A DNA stretch of 40,684 nucleotides. Source: an uncultured Lachnospiraceae bacterium. Its GTDB lineage: Bacteria > Bacillota > Clostridia > Lachnospirales > Lachnospiraceae. Both the position numbers and the translations under genes were made by a program. Each line of letters starts with the position of its first letter. Within the stretch, counting starts at the first letter, position 1. Shown piece after piece: positions 30,663 to 37,304 of this stretch. The notes below the pieces were generated by a model. That model worked only from the letters and a program-made list of their open reading frames with translations, was not told the DNA's origin and searched no databases. The DNA lies in NCBI GenBank assembly GCA_947630875.1, contig CANRJG010000018.1:1-40684 (forward strand), in the 5' to 3' direction.

Positions 30663-31070
30663 TCACAGCCGCTCCAATAATTCTGACGGCTTGATTGCTG
30701 TGACCTTGCTGCTGCTAAAATCCCGGATATTTCTTGTAACAATATAGTCCGCATGGATTCTCGATGCGCAGGCACTCTGTACGGCATCCTCATAATCCTT
30801 AAAATGCAGACCAGCCGCTTTTTTCAGATCGGCTGCCTTCAGATCTGCAACATGAAAAATCAGCATCAGTTTATCCAGGATTTCTTTTATCTTTTCCGGT
30901 TCCAACTCCTTACGCATAATATATATGATATTGGGAATGGAAAGGGCGGAAATATACCCGGATATTTTATTTACCTCACAAAGCTTAAAAATCTTTTCAG
31001 ATGCCTCCAGAAACGCCTGCCGGCTGCACAGAACATCAAGAATGACATTGGTATCAATCAGCACTTTCAT
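30663..31070 (-). CDS. PIN-domain toxin (VapC-like RNase)
   Basis: The 135-residue protein begins MKVLIDTNVILDVLCSR, the first acidic motif of PIN-domain ribonucleases. Further acidic residues lie in HFKDYEDAVQSACA and in DYIVTRNIRDFSSS. These Asp/Glu residues would coordinate the divalent metal for RNA cleavage. It overlaps the antitoxin gene by 17 bases, typical of a type II toxin-antitoxin pair. The RNA target is unknown. Confidence 0.9.
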   Translation of the reverse strand: MKVLIDTNVILDVLCSRQAFLEASEKIFKLCEVNKISGYISALSIPNIIYIMRKELEPEKIKEILDKLMLIFHVADLKAADLKKAAGLHFKDYEDAVQSACASRIHADYIVTRNIRDFSSSKVTAIKPSELLERL

Positions 31071-31287
31071 ATTTTTTCATTCTCTCCGATCTGATTTCTT
31101 TGTCGTCATAGTTTCCCGACAGTACGCCTACGAGAGAGTCTGTGAGAAAGGAAACGCTTTTTTCATAGGAAATCAGCCTTGCCGCTTCCTTGCCGTTTTT
31201 CAGCACGATCACCTCGTCGCCTTTTTGAACCATAGAAAGATATTTACCGAAATTGTTTTGAACCTCAGTAGCAGTTGCGGTTGTCAT
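31054..31287 (-). CDS. Phd/YefM-family antitoxin
   Basis: The 77-residue protein starts TATATEVQNNFGKYLSMVQKGDEV, the N-terminal DNA-binding fold of Phd/YefM antitoxins, with the usual VIVLKNGKEAARLISYE segment. The C-terminal 30 residues (LTDSLVGVLSGNYDDKEIRSERM) would wrap the toxin. AAGGAGGGA precedes the ATG. It is expected to repress its own promoter by binding the TTAGCTAA sites just upstream. Confidence 0.9.
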   Translation of the reverse strand: MTTATATEVQNNFGKYLSMVQKGDEVIVLKNGKEAARLISYEKSVSFLTDSLVGVLSGNYDDKEIRSERMKKYESAD

Positions 31288-31305
31288 ACAGATCCCTCCT
31301 TTTTC

Positions 31306-31362
31306 TTAGCTAAAATCATTATATTTTATTCCAGCTAAAATAGCAATATGATTAGCTAAAAT
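31306..31362 (-). promoter_or_regulatory. Toxin-antitoxin promoter with three operator repeats
   Basis: On the minus strand TTGCTA (31341-31346) and TATAAT (31318-31323) are spaced by 17 bases. The sequence ATTTTAGCTAA occurs downstream of the -10 (31306-31316) and upstream of the -35 (31352-31362). A partial copy, ATTTTAGCT, lies in the spacer (31333-31341). TTAGCTAA is itself palindromic. The centres are 25 and 21 bases apart. The layout fits autorepression by the antitoxin. Confidence 0.78.
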
Positions 31363-31431
31363 TCATTGCTTATATTTTCAGCATTTTGTATCTATTTATA
31401 CATCACTGCTTTCTGCCTTGCTTACGCCATG

Positions 31432-31468
31432 AAAAAATCCCCTGCGAAAGCATTGCTCTCTCAGGGGA
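31432..31468 (-). terminator. Terminator of the zinc-ribbon gene
   Basis: On the minus strand TCCCCTG pairs with CAGGGGA, with an inner GAGAGC/GCTTTC stem. Six T follow (31432-31437). It lies 12 bases past the stop codon. Confidence 0.85.
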
Positions 31469-31479
31469 CAAAACCAAAA

Positions 31480-31668
31480 TTACTTCATCAGTTTTTCGAG
31501 CTTCTCATCGTCTACATAAATGGAGACCTCGCCGCACTTCGGGCACACGGCCGCTTTTGGGTAAACGGCTTTCCCGGTGAAACCCTTCTTGCGGATCACG
31601 TTACCGTAACTGCCGGTGAACGTAAAATCTTCCTCCATTTCCGCTCCGCAGCGAATGCATTTTCGCAT
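31480..31668 (-). CDS. Small zinc-ribbon protein
   Basis: The 62-residue protein has two CxxC knuckles, MRKCIRCGAEM at the start and AAVCPKCGEVS at about residues 40-50, which should form a zinc ribbon. Such small proteins are usually annotated as nucleic-acid-binding proteins of unknown role. GAGGG lies before the ATG at 31668. Upstream of it lies a copy of the last 20 bases of lysS. Confidence 0.75.
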   Translation of the reverse strand: MRKCIRCGAEMEEDFTFTGSYGNVIRKKGFTGKAVYPKAAVCPKCGEVSIYVDDEKLEKLMK

Positions 31669-31690
31669 ATATTCACCCTCTTCCGATTTG

Positions 31691-31710
31691 TTTATTTCTC
31701 CAGTGTCTTC
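31691..31710. repeat. Direct repeat of the lysS 3' end, distal copy
   Basis: This 20-bp stretch is identical to 32714-32733, which holds the last five codons and stop of lysS (KTLEK-stop). The flanking bases differ at both ends. The two copies enclose about 1 kb with two unrecognised genes. Confidence 0.9.
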
Positions 31711-31752
31711 TTAATGTGGAATCATGATATGAGATCACGATTATGAACCATT

Positions 31753-32244
31753 TTATTCATCTTTTGCTGCTTCCCTCGGAATATCGATTCCGACGAACAT
31801 CAGGTACGCGTAGTCCTCTCGCTCCCTTGTGCCGCTTCCCTCGTTATCACTGGCATAATAGGTACACACCGGCTTTTTTCGGAACAGCTTTCCTTCGCTG
31901 CTCCACATTGCTTCGATTTTCGCGCCGACTAAGATATCGTCTTTTATCATAAGCGCACGAATACCGTCATAATCGCAGAGCTTTTTCGCGTATTCATGTA
32001 AACCATCTTTTGTAATCTCCCCGTAAGCCGTACTGTAAAATCTGTGTGACTCGGTGACACAATAATATTCCATCTGCTTCGCAACCGTTTTCCCCGAAAG
32101 GATTTTCAGCATTTCGGGGATTACATTGCAGTCGGCAAATGCACCGTCATATTGCTGGCAGTAAATATTCCTGCCACTCGGAAGACACATCCGCACTGCC
32201 TCTTCTGTTTCGTTTTCAATATCTTTCTTGTTTGACCTGTTCAT
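31753..32244 (-). CDS. Hypothetical protein
   Basis: The 163-residue protein is not recognised. It looks soluble, with no signal peptide or membrane helix. It is rich in Cys, Tyr and acidic residues, for example IYCQQYDGAFADCNV, AKKLCDYDGIRALMIKDD and REDYAYLMFVGIDIP. GAAGG lies six bases before the ATG. It follows the 77-residue gene by 27 bases and is likely co-transcribed. Both genes lie inside the 20-bp direct repeats next to lysS, so they may form a transferred cassette. Confidence 0.65.
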   Translation of the reverse strand: MNRSNKKDIENETEEAVRMCLPSGRNIYCQQYDGAFADCNVIPEMLKILSGKTVAKQMEYYCVTESHRFYSTAYGEITKDGLHEYAKKLCDYDGIRALMIKDDILVGAKIEAMWSSEGKLFRKKPVCTYYASDNEGSGTREREDYAYLMFVGIDIPREAAKDE

Positions 32245-32271
32245 TTAGTACCTTCGTAAAAGTTGCATAAT

Positions 32272-32505
32272 TTAAAGTAATCCAAGTTCCCTCATTGCAT
32301 CATCAGAAGACACAAATTCATGGCATTCCGGATCTGCCGCAATTTCATCAAGCATCTTTAAGTCCCACTGATCCGGGGTTACTTCCTGAATATCATCCCA
32401 TAAATGCTCCTTAAATTTATTTACGATAAAATCCCAAACAGTTAATGCGTCTTCATCATTCATAATCGTAACAGCACCTAAAATTCTTTCTTTTATTGCA
32501 CGCAT
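32272..32505 (-). CDS. Hypothetical small acidic protein
   Basis: The 77-residue soluble protein begins MRAIKERILGAVTIMNDEDA and ends SSDDAMRELGLL. It is mostly helical and acidic, with WDFIVNKFKEHLWDDI in the middle. Small proteins of this shape often accompany toxins as antitoxins, but the neighbour is not a recognisable toxin, so I leave the function open. AGGAGG lies five bases before the ATG. AT-rich sequence upstream contains a TATAAT. Confidence 0.65.
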   Translation of the reverse strand: MRAIKERILGAVTIMNDEDALTVWDFIVNKFKEHLWDDIQEVTPDQWDLKMLDEIAADPECHEFVSSDDAMRELGLL

Positions 32506-32592
32506 AGCATCCTCCTTTGGTTAGATGTATACGCAATTATCCTATATTATTGTTTTAATTATATCAAAACTATAATATTTTTTAAAGCTAAA

Positions 32593-32624
32593 AGGGATAT
32601 CCAGTTTTAAAATTAGATATCCCT
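32593..32624 (-). terminator. Terminator downstream of lysS
   Basis: AGGGATATC pairs perfectly with GATATCCCT around 14 AT-rich bases, and TTTTAGCTTT follows on the minus strand. It lies 90 bases past the lysS stop, inside the segment bounded by the 20-bp repeats. Confidence 0.7.
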
Positions 32625-32713
32625 CACTTGAATTTTTATATTTTTTCAAAAATTGATACAAAATCAAGGAATTGGTATAGAAAACATTCCCTGAACCCGC
32701 ATAAATTCAGGAT

Positions 32714-32733
32714 TTTATTTCTCCAGTGTCTTC
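32714..32733. repeat. Direct repeat at the lysS 3' end, gene copy
   Basis: This is the lysS copy of the 20-bp direct repeat described at 31691-31710. It includes the stop codon and the last five sense codons. Confidence 0.9.
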
Positions 32734-34208
32734 ATTGTCGGGAACAGCAATACATCCCGGATCGCCGCCGAATCCGTCAGCAGCATCACCATCCGGTCAA
32801 TGCCGTATCCGATACCGCCGGTAGGCGGCATACCGATTTCCAGCGCGTTCATGAAGTCTTCATCGGTGGTGTTGGCTTCTTCATTGCCCATGGCCAGCAT
32901 TTCTTCCTGGGCTTTGAACCGGGCTCTCTGATCGATGGGGTCATTAAGCTCCGAGTAAGCGTTTGCCATCTCCCAGCCGTTCATAAAGAACTCAAACCGC
33001 TCCACATAATCGGGCTTGTCTGGTTTGCGCTTGGTCAGCGGCGAGATTTCCACCGGATGATCCATTAAAAACGTGGGCTGGATCAGATGTTCTTCCACAT
33101 ATTCTTCGAAGAAAAGATTTAAGATATCGCCCTTCTTGAAATGGGGCTGCAGCTCCAGGCCCCGTTCCTTTGCCAGCGCCTGGGCCTCTTCCAGGGTCTG
33201 TACCTGATCAAAATCGATGCCCGTATATTTCTTCACCGCATCCACCATGGTGATCCGTTCAAAAGGCTTGCCCAGATCCATTTCCACACCATTGTATACG
33301 ATCTTTGTGGTCCCCAGCACTTCCTGCGCCACATAGCGGTACAGATTTTCCGTCAGATCCATCATGCCGTTGTAATCGGTATAAGCCTGATACAGCTCCA
33401 TCAGCGTAAATTCCGGATTGTGTCTGGTATCCAGCCCTTCATTCCGGAACACGCGGCCAATCTCATAGACCCGCTCCATACCGCCGACGATGAGCCGTTT
33501 CAGATACAGCTCCAGCGAAATGCGCAGCTTCAAATCCTCGTCCAGCGCGTTAAAATGCGTCTCGAAGGGTCTGGCGGCGGCGCCGCCGGCATTGCTTACC
33601 AGCATCGGGGTTTCCACTTCAATAAAGTTTTCCTTTTCCAGGTAGGTCCGGATGGCGCGAATAATCTTTGAACGGATAATGAAGGTTTTTTTCACATCTT
33701 CGTTCATAATCAGATCCACATAGCGCTGCCGGTACCGCAGATCCGTATTGGTCAGGCCGTGGAATTTTTCCGGCAGGATCTGCAGGCTCTTGGAAAGCAG
33801 CGTCAGTTCCTTCGCGTGAATGGAGATTTCACCTGTTTTCGTTTTGAACACGGTGCCCCGGATACCGATAATATCGCCGATATCCATCTTTTTAAAATCT
33901 TTGTAAGGTTCTTCTCCGATTTCATCCCGGGCCACATAGGACTGAATCGAACCGGACAAATCGGAAACGTTGCAGAACGACGCTTTTCCCATGACACGCT
34001 TGGACATCATTCTTCCCGCCACGCTGACCATACTGCCTTCCAGCGCTTCAAATCCGTCTTTGATGTCTTTGGCGTGATGGCTGACGTCGTACTTCGTAAT
34101 CTCAAAGGGATTTTTTCCTCTTGCAACTAAATCGTTCAGTTTATCGATTCGTACCTGTCTGAGCTGATGCACGTCCTGCTCCGGCGCATTGTTTTTTCCT
34201 TCTGCCAC
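32715..34208 (-). CDS. lysS: Lysyl-tRNA synthetase, class II
   Basis: This enzyme charges tRNA-Lys. The 497-residue protein has an N-terminal OB-fold anticodon domain (about 55-150; [15 protein letters not shown]), motif 1 around [20 protein letters not shown], motif 2 in [20 protein letters not shown] and motif 3 in [13 protein letters not shown] near the C-terminus. It follows greA by 12 bases and is surely co-transcribed from the promoter at 34991-35019. Its last 20 bases recur 1 kb downstream. Confidence 0.98.
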   Translation of the reverse strand: MAEGKNNAPEQDVHQLRQVRIDKLNDLVARGKNPFEITKYDVSHHAKDIKDGFEALEGSMVSVAGRMMSKRVMGKASFCNVSDLSGSIQSYVARDEIGEEPYKDFKKMDIGDIIGIRGTVFKTKTGEISIHAKELTLLSKSLQILPEKFHGLTNTDLRYRQRYVDLIMNEDVKKTFIIRSKIIRAIRTYLEKENFIEVETPMLVSNAGGAAARPFETHFNALDEDLKLRISLELYLKRLIVGGMERVYEIGRVFRNEGLDTRHNPEFTLMELYQAYTDYNGMMDLTENLYRYVAQEVLGTTKIVYNGVEMDLGKPFERITMVDAVKKYTGIDFDQVQTLEEAQALAKERGLELQPHFKKGDILNLFFEEYVEEHLIQPTFLMDHPVEISPLTKRKPDKPDYVERFEFFMNGWEMANAYSELNDPIDQRARFKAQEEMLAMGNEEANTTDEDFMNALEIGMPPTGGIGYGIDRMVMLLTDSAAIRDVLLFPTMKTLEK

Positions 34209-34220
34209 AGTTTTTCTCCT

Positions 34221-34700
34221 TTATACCCGTTCAATCTCTAATACTTTATATTTCAGCACGCCGCTTAAGGTTTCCACGTCCACGATATCGTTAATGGTTT
34301 TACCGATCAGCGCAGCGCCCATGGGCGATTCATTGGAAATCCGGCGTTTCCGGCTGTTCGCCTCGGAAGAGCCGACGATCTGATAAGAAATCTCATCATT
34401 GGCGTCAAAATCAAATAAAGTAACTTTGCAGCCGACATTAATCTTGGCCACATCGATCTCGTCTTCCACCACGACCTCGGCGTTTTTCAGAATATCTTCG
34501 ATTTCTTCGATTCTGGCTTCAATATCCCGCTGCTCGTCTTTCGCGGCGTCATATTCCGCGTTTTCAGACAAGTCGCCCTGTTCCCTGGCTTCTTTGATCT
34601 TTGCCGCTACCTCTTTTCTTCTGACAACCTTCAAATTTTCAAGTTCTTCTTCGAGATTTTTCAATCCCTCATAAGTCAAAAGTCTTTTTCTCGATTCCAT
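34221..34700 (-). CDS. greA: Transcription elongation factor GreA
   Basis: GreA enters the secondary channel of RNA polymerase and stimulates cleavage of backtracked RNA. The 159-residue protein starts at 34700 (MESRKRLLTYEGLKNLEEEL). It has the N-terminal coiled coil (about 10-75) with the acidic tip region GDLSENAEYDAAKDEQ, and the C-terminal FKBP-like domain with RKRRISNESPMGAALIGK. GAGG lies about 11 bases upstream. The frame is open further upstream into the inserted repeat, but that is not coding. A 9-bp hairpin (34733-34758) lies in the leader. Confidence 0.96.
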   Translation of the reverse strand: MESRKRLLTYEGLKNLEEELENLKVVRRKEVAAKIKEAREQGDLSENAEYDAAKDEQRDIEARIEEIEDILKNAEVVVEDEIDVAKINVGCKVTLFDFDANDEISYQIVGSSEANSRKRRISNESPMGAALIGKTINDIVDVETLSGVLKYKVLEIERV

Positions 34701-34804
34701 ATCGGCGACATCCTCTCTGTTTTTATTCTTTGAAAGCAGCCTGCCACCAGACTGCTTTTTGTTTCCGTCTTTTGGAATTGCTCTTAAAACGGTTCCAAAT
34801 ATTA

Positions 34805-34989
34805 TGATTACAGCGTCAAAAGCTCGAATCCACGGTATGCTTGCATACCGATGGGTGAGAAGCTTTATGACGCGCCCCAACATGAGGAAGAAGTGGGGCT
34901 TAGGGCCCCATGGATTCCGAATGTTGGGCAGGATTGTGAGAGCTGCGAAGCAGCGTAACAATCCGTAATCGCTTTTGACACACGAATCA
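34805..34989 (-). mobile_element. MITE-like multi-hairpin repeat, copy B, with target duplication
   Basis: This 185-bp copy is inverted relative to 9688-9860 and almost identical in its core. Both ends are present and form imperfect inverted repeats: TGATTACAGCGTCAAAAGC at the left and, read inward from the right, TGATTCGTGTGTCAAAAGC (14 of 19 match). TATTA flanks it on both sides (34800-34804 and 34990-34994), a 5-bp target duplication. The element carries no gene, so it would need a transposase in trans. It sits between the greA promoter and greA. Its long hairpin is less perfect than in copy A. Confidence 0.88.
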
Positions 34990-34990
34990 T

Positions 34991-35019
34991 ATTATAGCCA
35001 ATGCACTTTTTAATGTCAA
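34991..35019 (-). promoter_or_regulatory. Strong promoter for greA-lysS
   Basis: On the minus strand a perfect TTGACA (35014-35019) and a perfect TATAAT (34991-34996) are spaced by 17 bases. The -10 box overlaps the target duplication of the inserted repeat, so transcription starts within the element and the mRNA leader carries it. The 34701-35050 gap holds this promoter, the repeat and a leader hairpin, and no gene. Confidence 0.88.
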
Positions 35020-35050
35020 CCGTTTACACTAAGAAGTTGCGCTTTCCGGC

Positions 35051-36001
35051 TTAAAATGCCTCCAGCAATGCCTCCAGTTCCCGTAAAGTTTCCACCTGAC
35101 AGGCGCGGCTGCGCAGCGCCGCGGCATTCTTCATTCCGGCGGAATACCAGCCGATGTGTTTGCGCATTCTCCGGATGCCGGTATATTCTCCGTTGTATGC
35201 CACCTGCATCCGGGCATGCCGCAGCATCATTGCTTTTTTCTCTTCTGCGGAAGGTTTCGGCGGCGCCGGACGGTGTTCATACGCCGCGCACAGTTCCCGG
35301 AAAATCCACGGATTGCCTCTGGCGCCCCGCGCCACCATCACCGCATCGCAGCCTGTTTCCGCCTGCATCCGCAGGGCGTCCGCCGCCGTAAATACGTCGC
35401 CGTTTCCAATGACGGGAATCCGCACCGTCTGCTTTACTTTTGCAATCCAGGTTAAATCTGCTTTCCCACTGTAATACTGTTCTCTGGTTCTCGCATGTAC
35501 CGCTACCGCGGCTGCGCCCTGCTCCTGGGCGATATACGCCAGTTCGCAGACATTGATACGTCCGGCGTCAAATCCCAGACGCATTTTGACGGTCACCGGC
35601 TTTTCGCTTTCCTTTACCACTGCGCCGATGACCTCCGCGGCGGTCTTTAAATCCAGCATCAGCGCCGAACCTTCGTGATTGTTTACGATTTTCGGAACCG
35701 GGCAGCCCATATTGATATCCAGCACATCAAAGGACGATGTATTCAGCTGCTTTGCCATGGCCCCCATAATCTTCGGATCCGATCCGAAAATCTGCAGCGA
35801 TGCCGGCGCTTCTCCTGGGTCTGTTTCCAGCAGTTCCTTTGTCTTTTCGCTGTGAAAGGAAAGGGCCTTTGCGCTGACCATTTCCGTACAGACCATTCCT
35901 GCGCCCATTTCCCTGCAGAGCAGCCGAAACGCCAGATCGGAAACCCCTGCCATGGGCGCCAGGATCCAGGGATTTTCCAGCTTCACATTACCGATTTTCA
36001 T
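35051..36001 (-). CDS. dusB: tRNA-dihydrouridine synthase
   Basis: This FMN enzyme reduces uridines in the D-loop of tRNA. The 316-residue product (from MKIGNVKLENPWILAPMAGV) has a TIM-barrel domain with the catalytic Cys in NMGCPVPKIVNNHEGSALM, plus TVKMRLGF, VHARTREQYYSG and VARGARGNPWIF, which bind FMN. A C-terminal helical domain follows (IRRMRKHIGWYSAGM). I chose the start at 36001 to match the family; an ATG seven codons earlier is also possible. Either start overlaps the end of coaX, which implies coupled translation. Confidence 0.94.
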   Translation of the reverse strand: MKIGNVKLENPWILAPMAGVSDLAFRLLCREMGAGMVCTEMVSAKALSFHSEKTKELLETDPGEAPASLQIFGSDPKIMGAMAKQLNTSSFDVLDINMGCPVPKIVNNHEGSALMLDLKTAAEVIGAVVKESEKPVTVKMRLGFDAGRINVCELAYIAQEQGAAAVAVHARTREQYYSGKADLTWIAKVKQTVRIPVIGNGDVFTAADALRMQAETGCDAVMVARGARGNPWIFRELCAAYEHRPAPPKPSAEEKKAMMLRHARMQVAYNGEYTGIRRMRKHIGWYSAGMKNAAALRSRACQVETLRELEALLEAF

Positions 36002-36782
36002 ACTGTTTTGTCTTTCCTGCATTCATCCTGTAAATCAGGTTCAGCCCTTTCATGGTCAAATCTCTGTCATAATAATCGATGCAGGCAGTTTCTTCGGCAA
36101 TCAGACGACCGATGCCGCCGGTGGCGATGACGCAGGCATTCTGCGTGCCGGATTCCTCTTTCATTTTCCGCACGATATACTCCGTCTGGCCGATGCTGCC
36201 GTATACGATCCCTGCCTGAATACAGCTGATGGTTTCCCGCCCCAAAATGGATTTTGGTTTCCGGATTTCGATTTCCGGCAGCCGGGCCGTACTCTGCACC
36301 AGAGCATCCGCCATAGTTCGGATGCCGGGACAGATCACCGCCGCCTCAAATTTCTGATCCGCATCGATGTACTGGTAGGTGGTAGTGGTAGAAAAATCGA
36401 TCACAATCGACGGAGATGCATAATAATGATTGGCAGCCACCGCCGCGGCAATCATTTCCGCCCCCACTTCTTTGGGATTTTCCGCGCCGATTTTCAGTCC
36501 GGTTTTGATACCGGGGCCGACGATCATGGTCTCGATCTGAAAATATTTTTTCAGTGCGTTCACAAAGGCATGCATCACATCCGGCACCACGGAGGCAATG
36601 ATGGCAGCCTGAATTTCCGCGGCTTCGATCCCGCTGTTTTTTAAAAACATCTGCATGGTGATTCCGAATTCGTCCGACGTCCGCCGGGTCTTTGAAGTCA
36701 GCCGGAAGCTGTAAATCAGATCGTCCTCCTGAAATATCCCGATCTTGATCTGGGCGTTTCCGATATCCGCCGCCAAAAGCAT
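35988..36782 (-). CDS. coaX: Type III pantothenate kinase-like protein, divergent
   Basis: CoaX phosphorylates pantothenate in the first step of coenzyme A synthesis. The 264-residue length, the ASKHA-type fold motifs and the position before dusB fit CoaX. Several signature residues differ: DIGNT is DIGNA (residues 6-10), the substrate-binding GADR is GAEM (107-110), and DFGTATT is DFSTTTT (129-135, Asp129 kept). KPKSILGRETISCIQAG and YGSIGQTEYIV are normal for the family. GGGAGG lies before the ATG. It may be an active variant, a kinase with another substrate, or a regulatory relative. Confidence 0.85.
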   Translation of the reverse strand: MLLAADIGNAQIKIGIFQEDDLIYSFRLTSKTRRTSDEFGITMQMFLKNSGIEAAEIQAAIIASVVPDVMHAFVNALKKYFQIETMIVGPGIKTGLKIGAENPKEVGAEMIAAAVAANHYYASPSIVIDFSTTTTYQYIDADQKFEAAVICPGIRTMADALVQSTARLPEIEIRKPKSILGRETISCIQAGIVYGSIGQTEYIVRKMKEESGTQNACVIATGGIGRLIAEETACIDYYDRDLTMKGLNLIYRMNAGKTKQYENR

Positions 36783-36813
36783 ATCTTTTGTTCCTCCCTA
36801 CTATTAAGGTATC

Positions 36814-36884
36814 GGCACGCGCGCCAAGGCGCACCTGCCAAATCGTCGGAAGGCATTTAGAATTATGCTTCGCATAAGCCTTCC
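36814..36884. repeat. Two adjacent hairpins upstream of coaX
   Basis: GGAAGGC/GCCTTCC encloses an inner TTATGC/GCATAA hairpin (36848-36884). The next one has GGCA/TGCC arms with an inner GCGCC/GGCGC (36814-36839). No T-run follows. The pair fills most of the 119-bp gap before coaX and could be a REP-type element or a leader structure. Confidence 0.55.
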
Positions 36885-36901
36885 TCCTCATTTAAAATCC
36901 T

Positions 36902-37222
36902 TTACATCAGGAAAAAGGTACTGTAAAACAGGTTCAGTTCCTCAAACAGTTCCCGTTTTTCCGCCTGCAGCTGTTTGATCTTCAGCGCGCTTCCGATTTC
37001 GTCATACAGCAAATCCCCGTCGTCGGAATCCACGCGGAAGGAAAGTTCTCCGTCCTCATCAAAGAAAAGTTCCAGCATCCCGCCCACATCTTCCGTAAAA
37101 AGGACGCACATGATCTTAAGCTCATCCTTCACCGACTGGGGCAGTTCTTCAAAATCCGGATTCAAATAATATTTTTTTTCGTATGCATTTGCCCCGCAGA
37201 GCACCACTTCATCCTGATACAT
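36902..37222 (-). CDS. Small conserved acidic protein (DUF6145-like)
   Basis: The 106-residue protein begins MYQDEVVLCGANAYEKKYY, contains LKIMCVLFTEDVGGMLELFF and GDLLYDEIGSALKIKQLQ, and ends in a helix. It looks cytosolic and acidic, without motifs that suggest catalysis. From memory it resembles a family of uncharacterised Lachnospiraceae proteins (DUF6145); this assignment needs a profile search. GAGGACGG precedes the ATG. It lies between a terminator and the coaX-dusB pair. Confidence 0.75.
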   Translation of the reverse strand: MYQDEVVLCGANAYEKKYYLNPDFEELPQSVKDELKIMCVLFTEDVGGMLELFFDEDGELSFRVDSDDGDLLYDEIGSALKIKQLQAEKRELFEELNLFYSTFFLM

Positions 37223-37252
37223 TTCCCGTCCTCTTTCTTATGTGCTAACTGC

Positions 37253-37280
37253 AAAACGGCGAAGCACTTTTGCTCCGCCG
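37253..37280 (-). terminator. Terminator of the SH3b/3D gene
   Basis: On the minus strand CGGCG-G-AGCA pairs with TGCT-T-CGCCG around AAAG, and TTTTGC follows. It lies 25 bases past the stop codon. Confidence 0.7.
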
Positions 37281-37304
37281 CTGTCTGCATTGTCATTTGC
37301 ACTG

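Noticed and set aside
32272-32505. Calling the 77-residue protein an antitoxin
   Set aside because: Size and acidity fit, but no recognisable toxin adjoins it and no antitoxin motif was seen.
34733-34758. Hairpin upstream of greA as a terminator for the minus-strand transcript
   Set aside because: The T-run lies on the plus-strand side; on the minus strand no U-tract follows, so it should not stop greA transcription.
34701-34961. N-terminal extension of greA into the repeat
   Set aside because: The extra residues come from the mobile repeat and leader; the family start and the GAGG site are at 34700.
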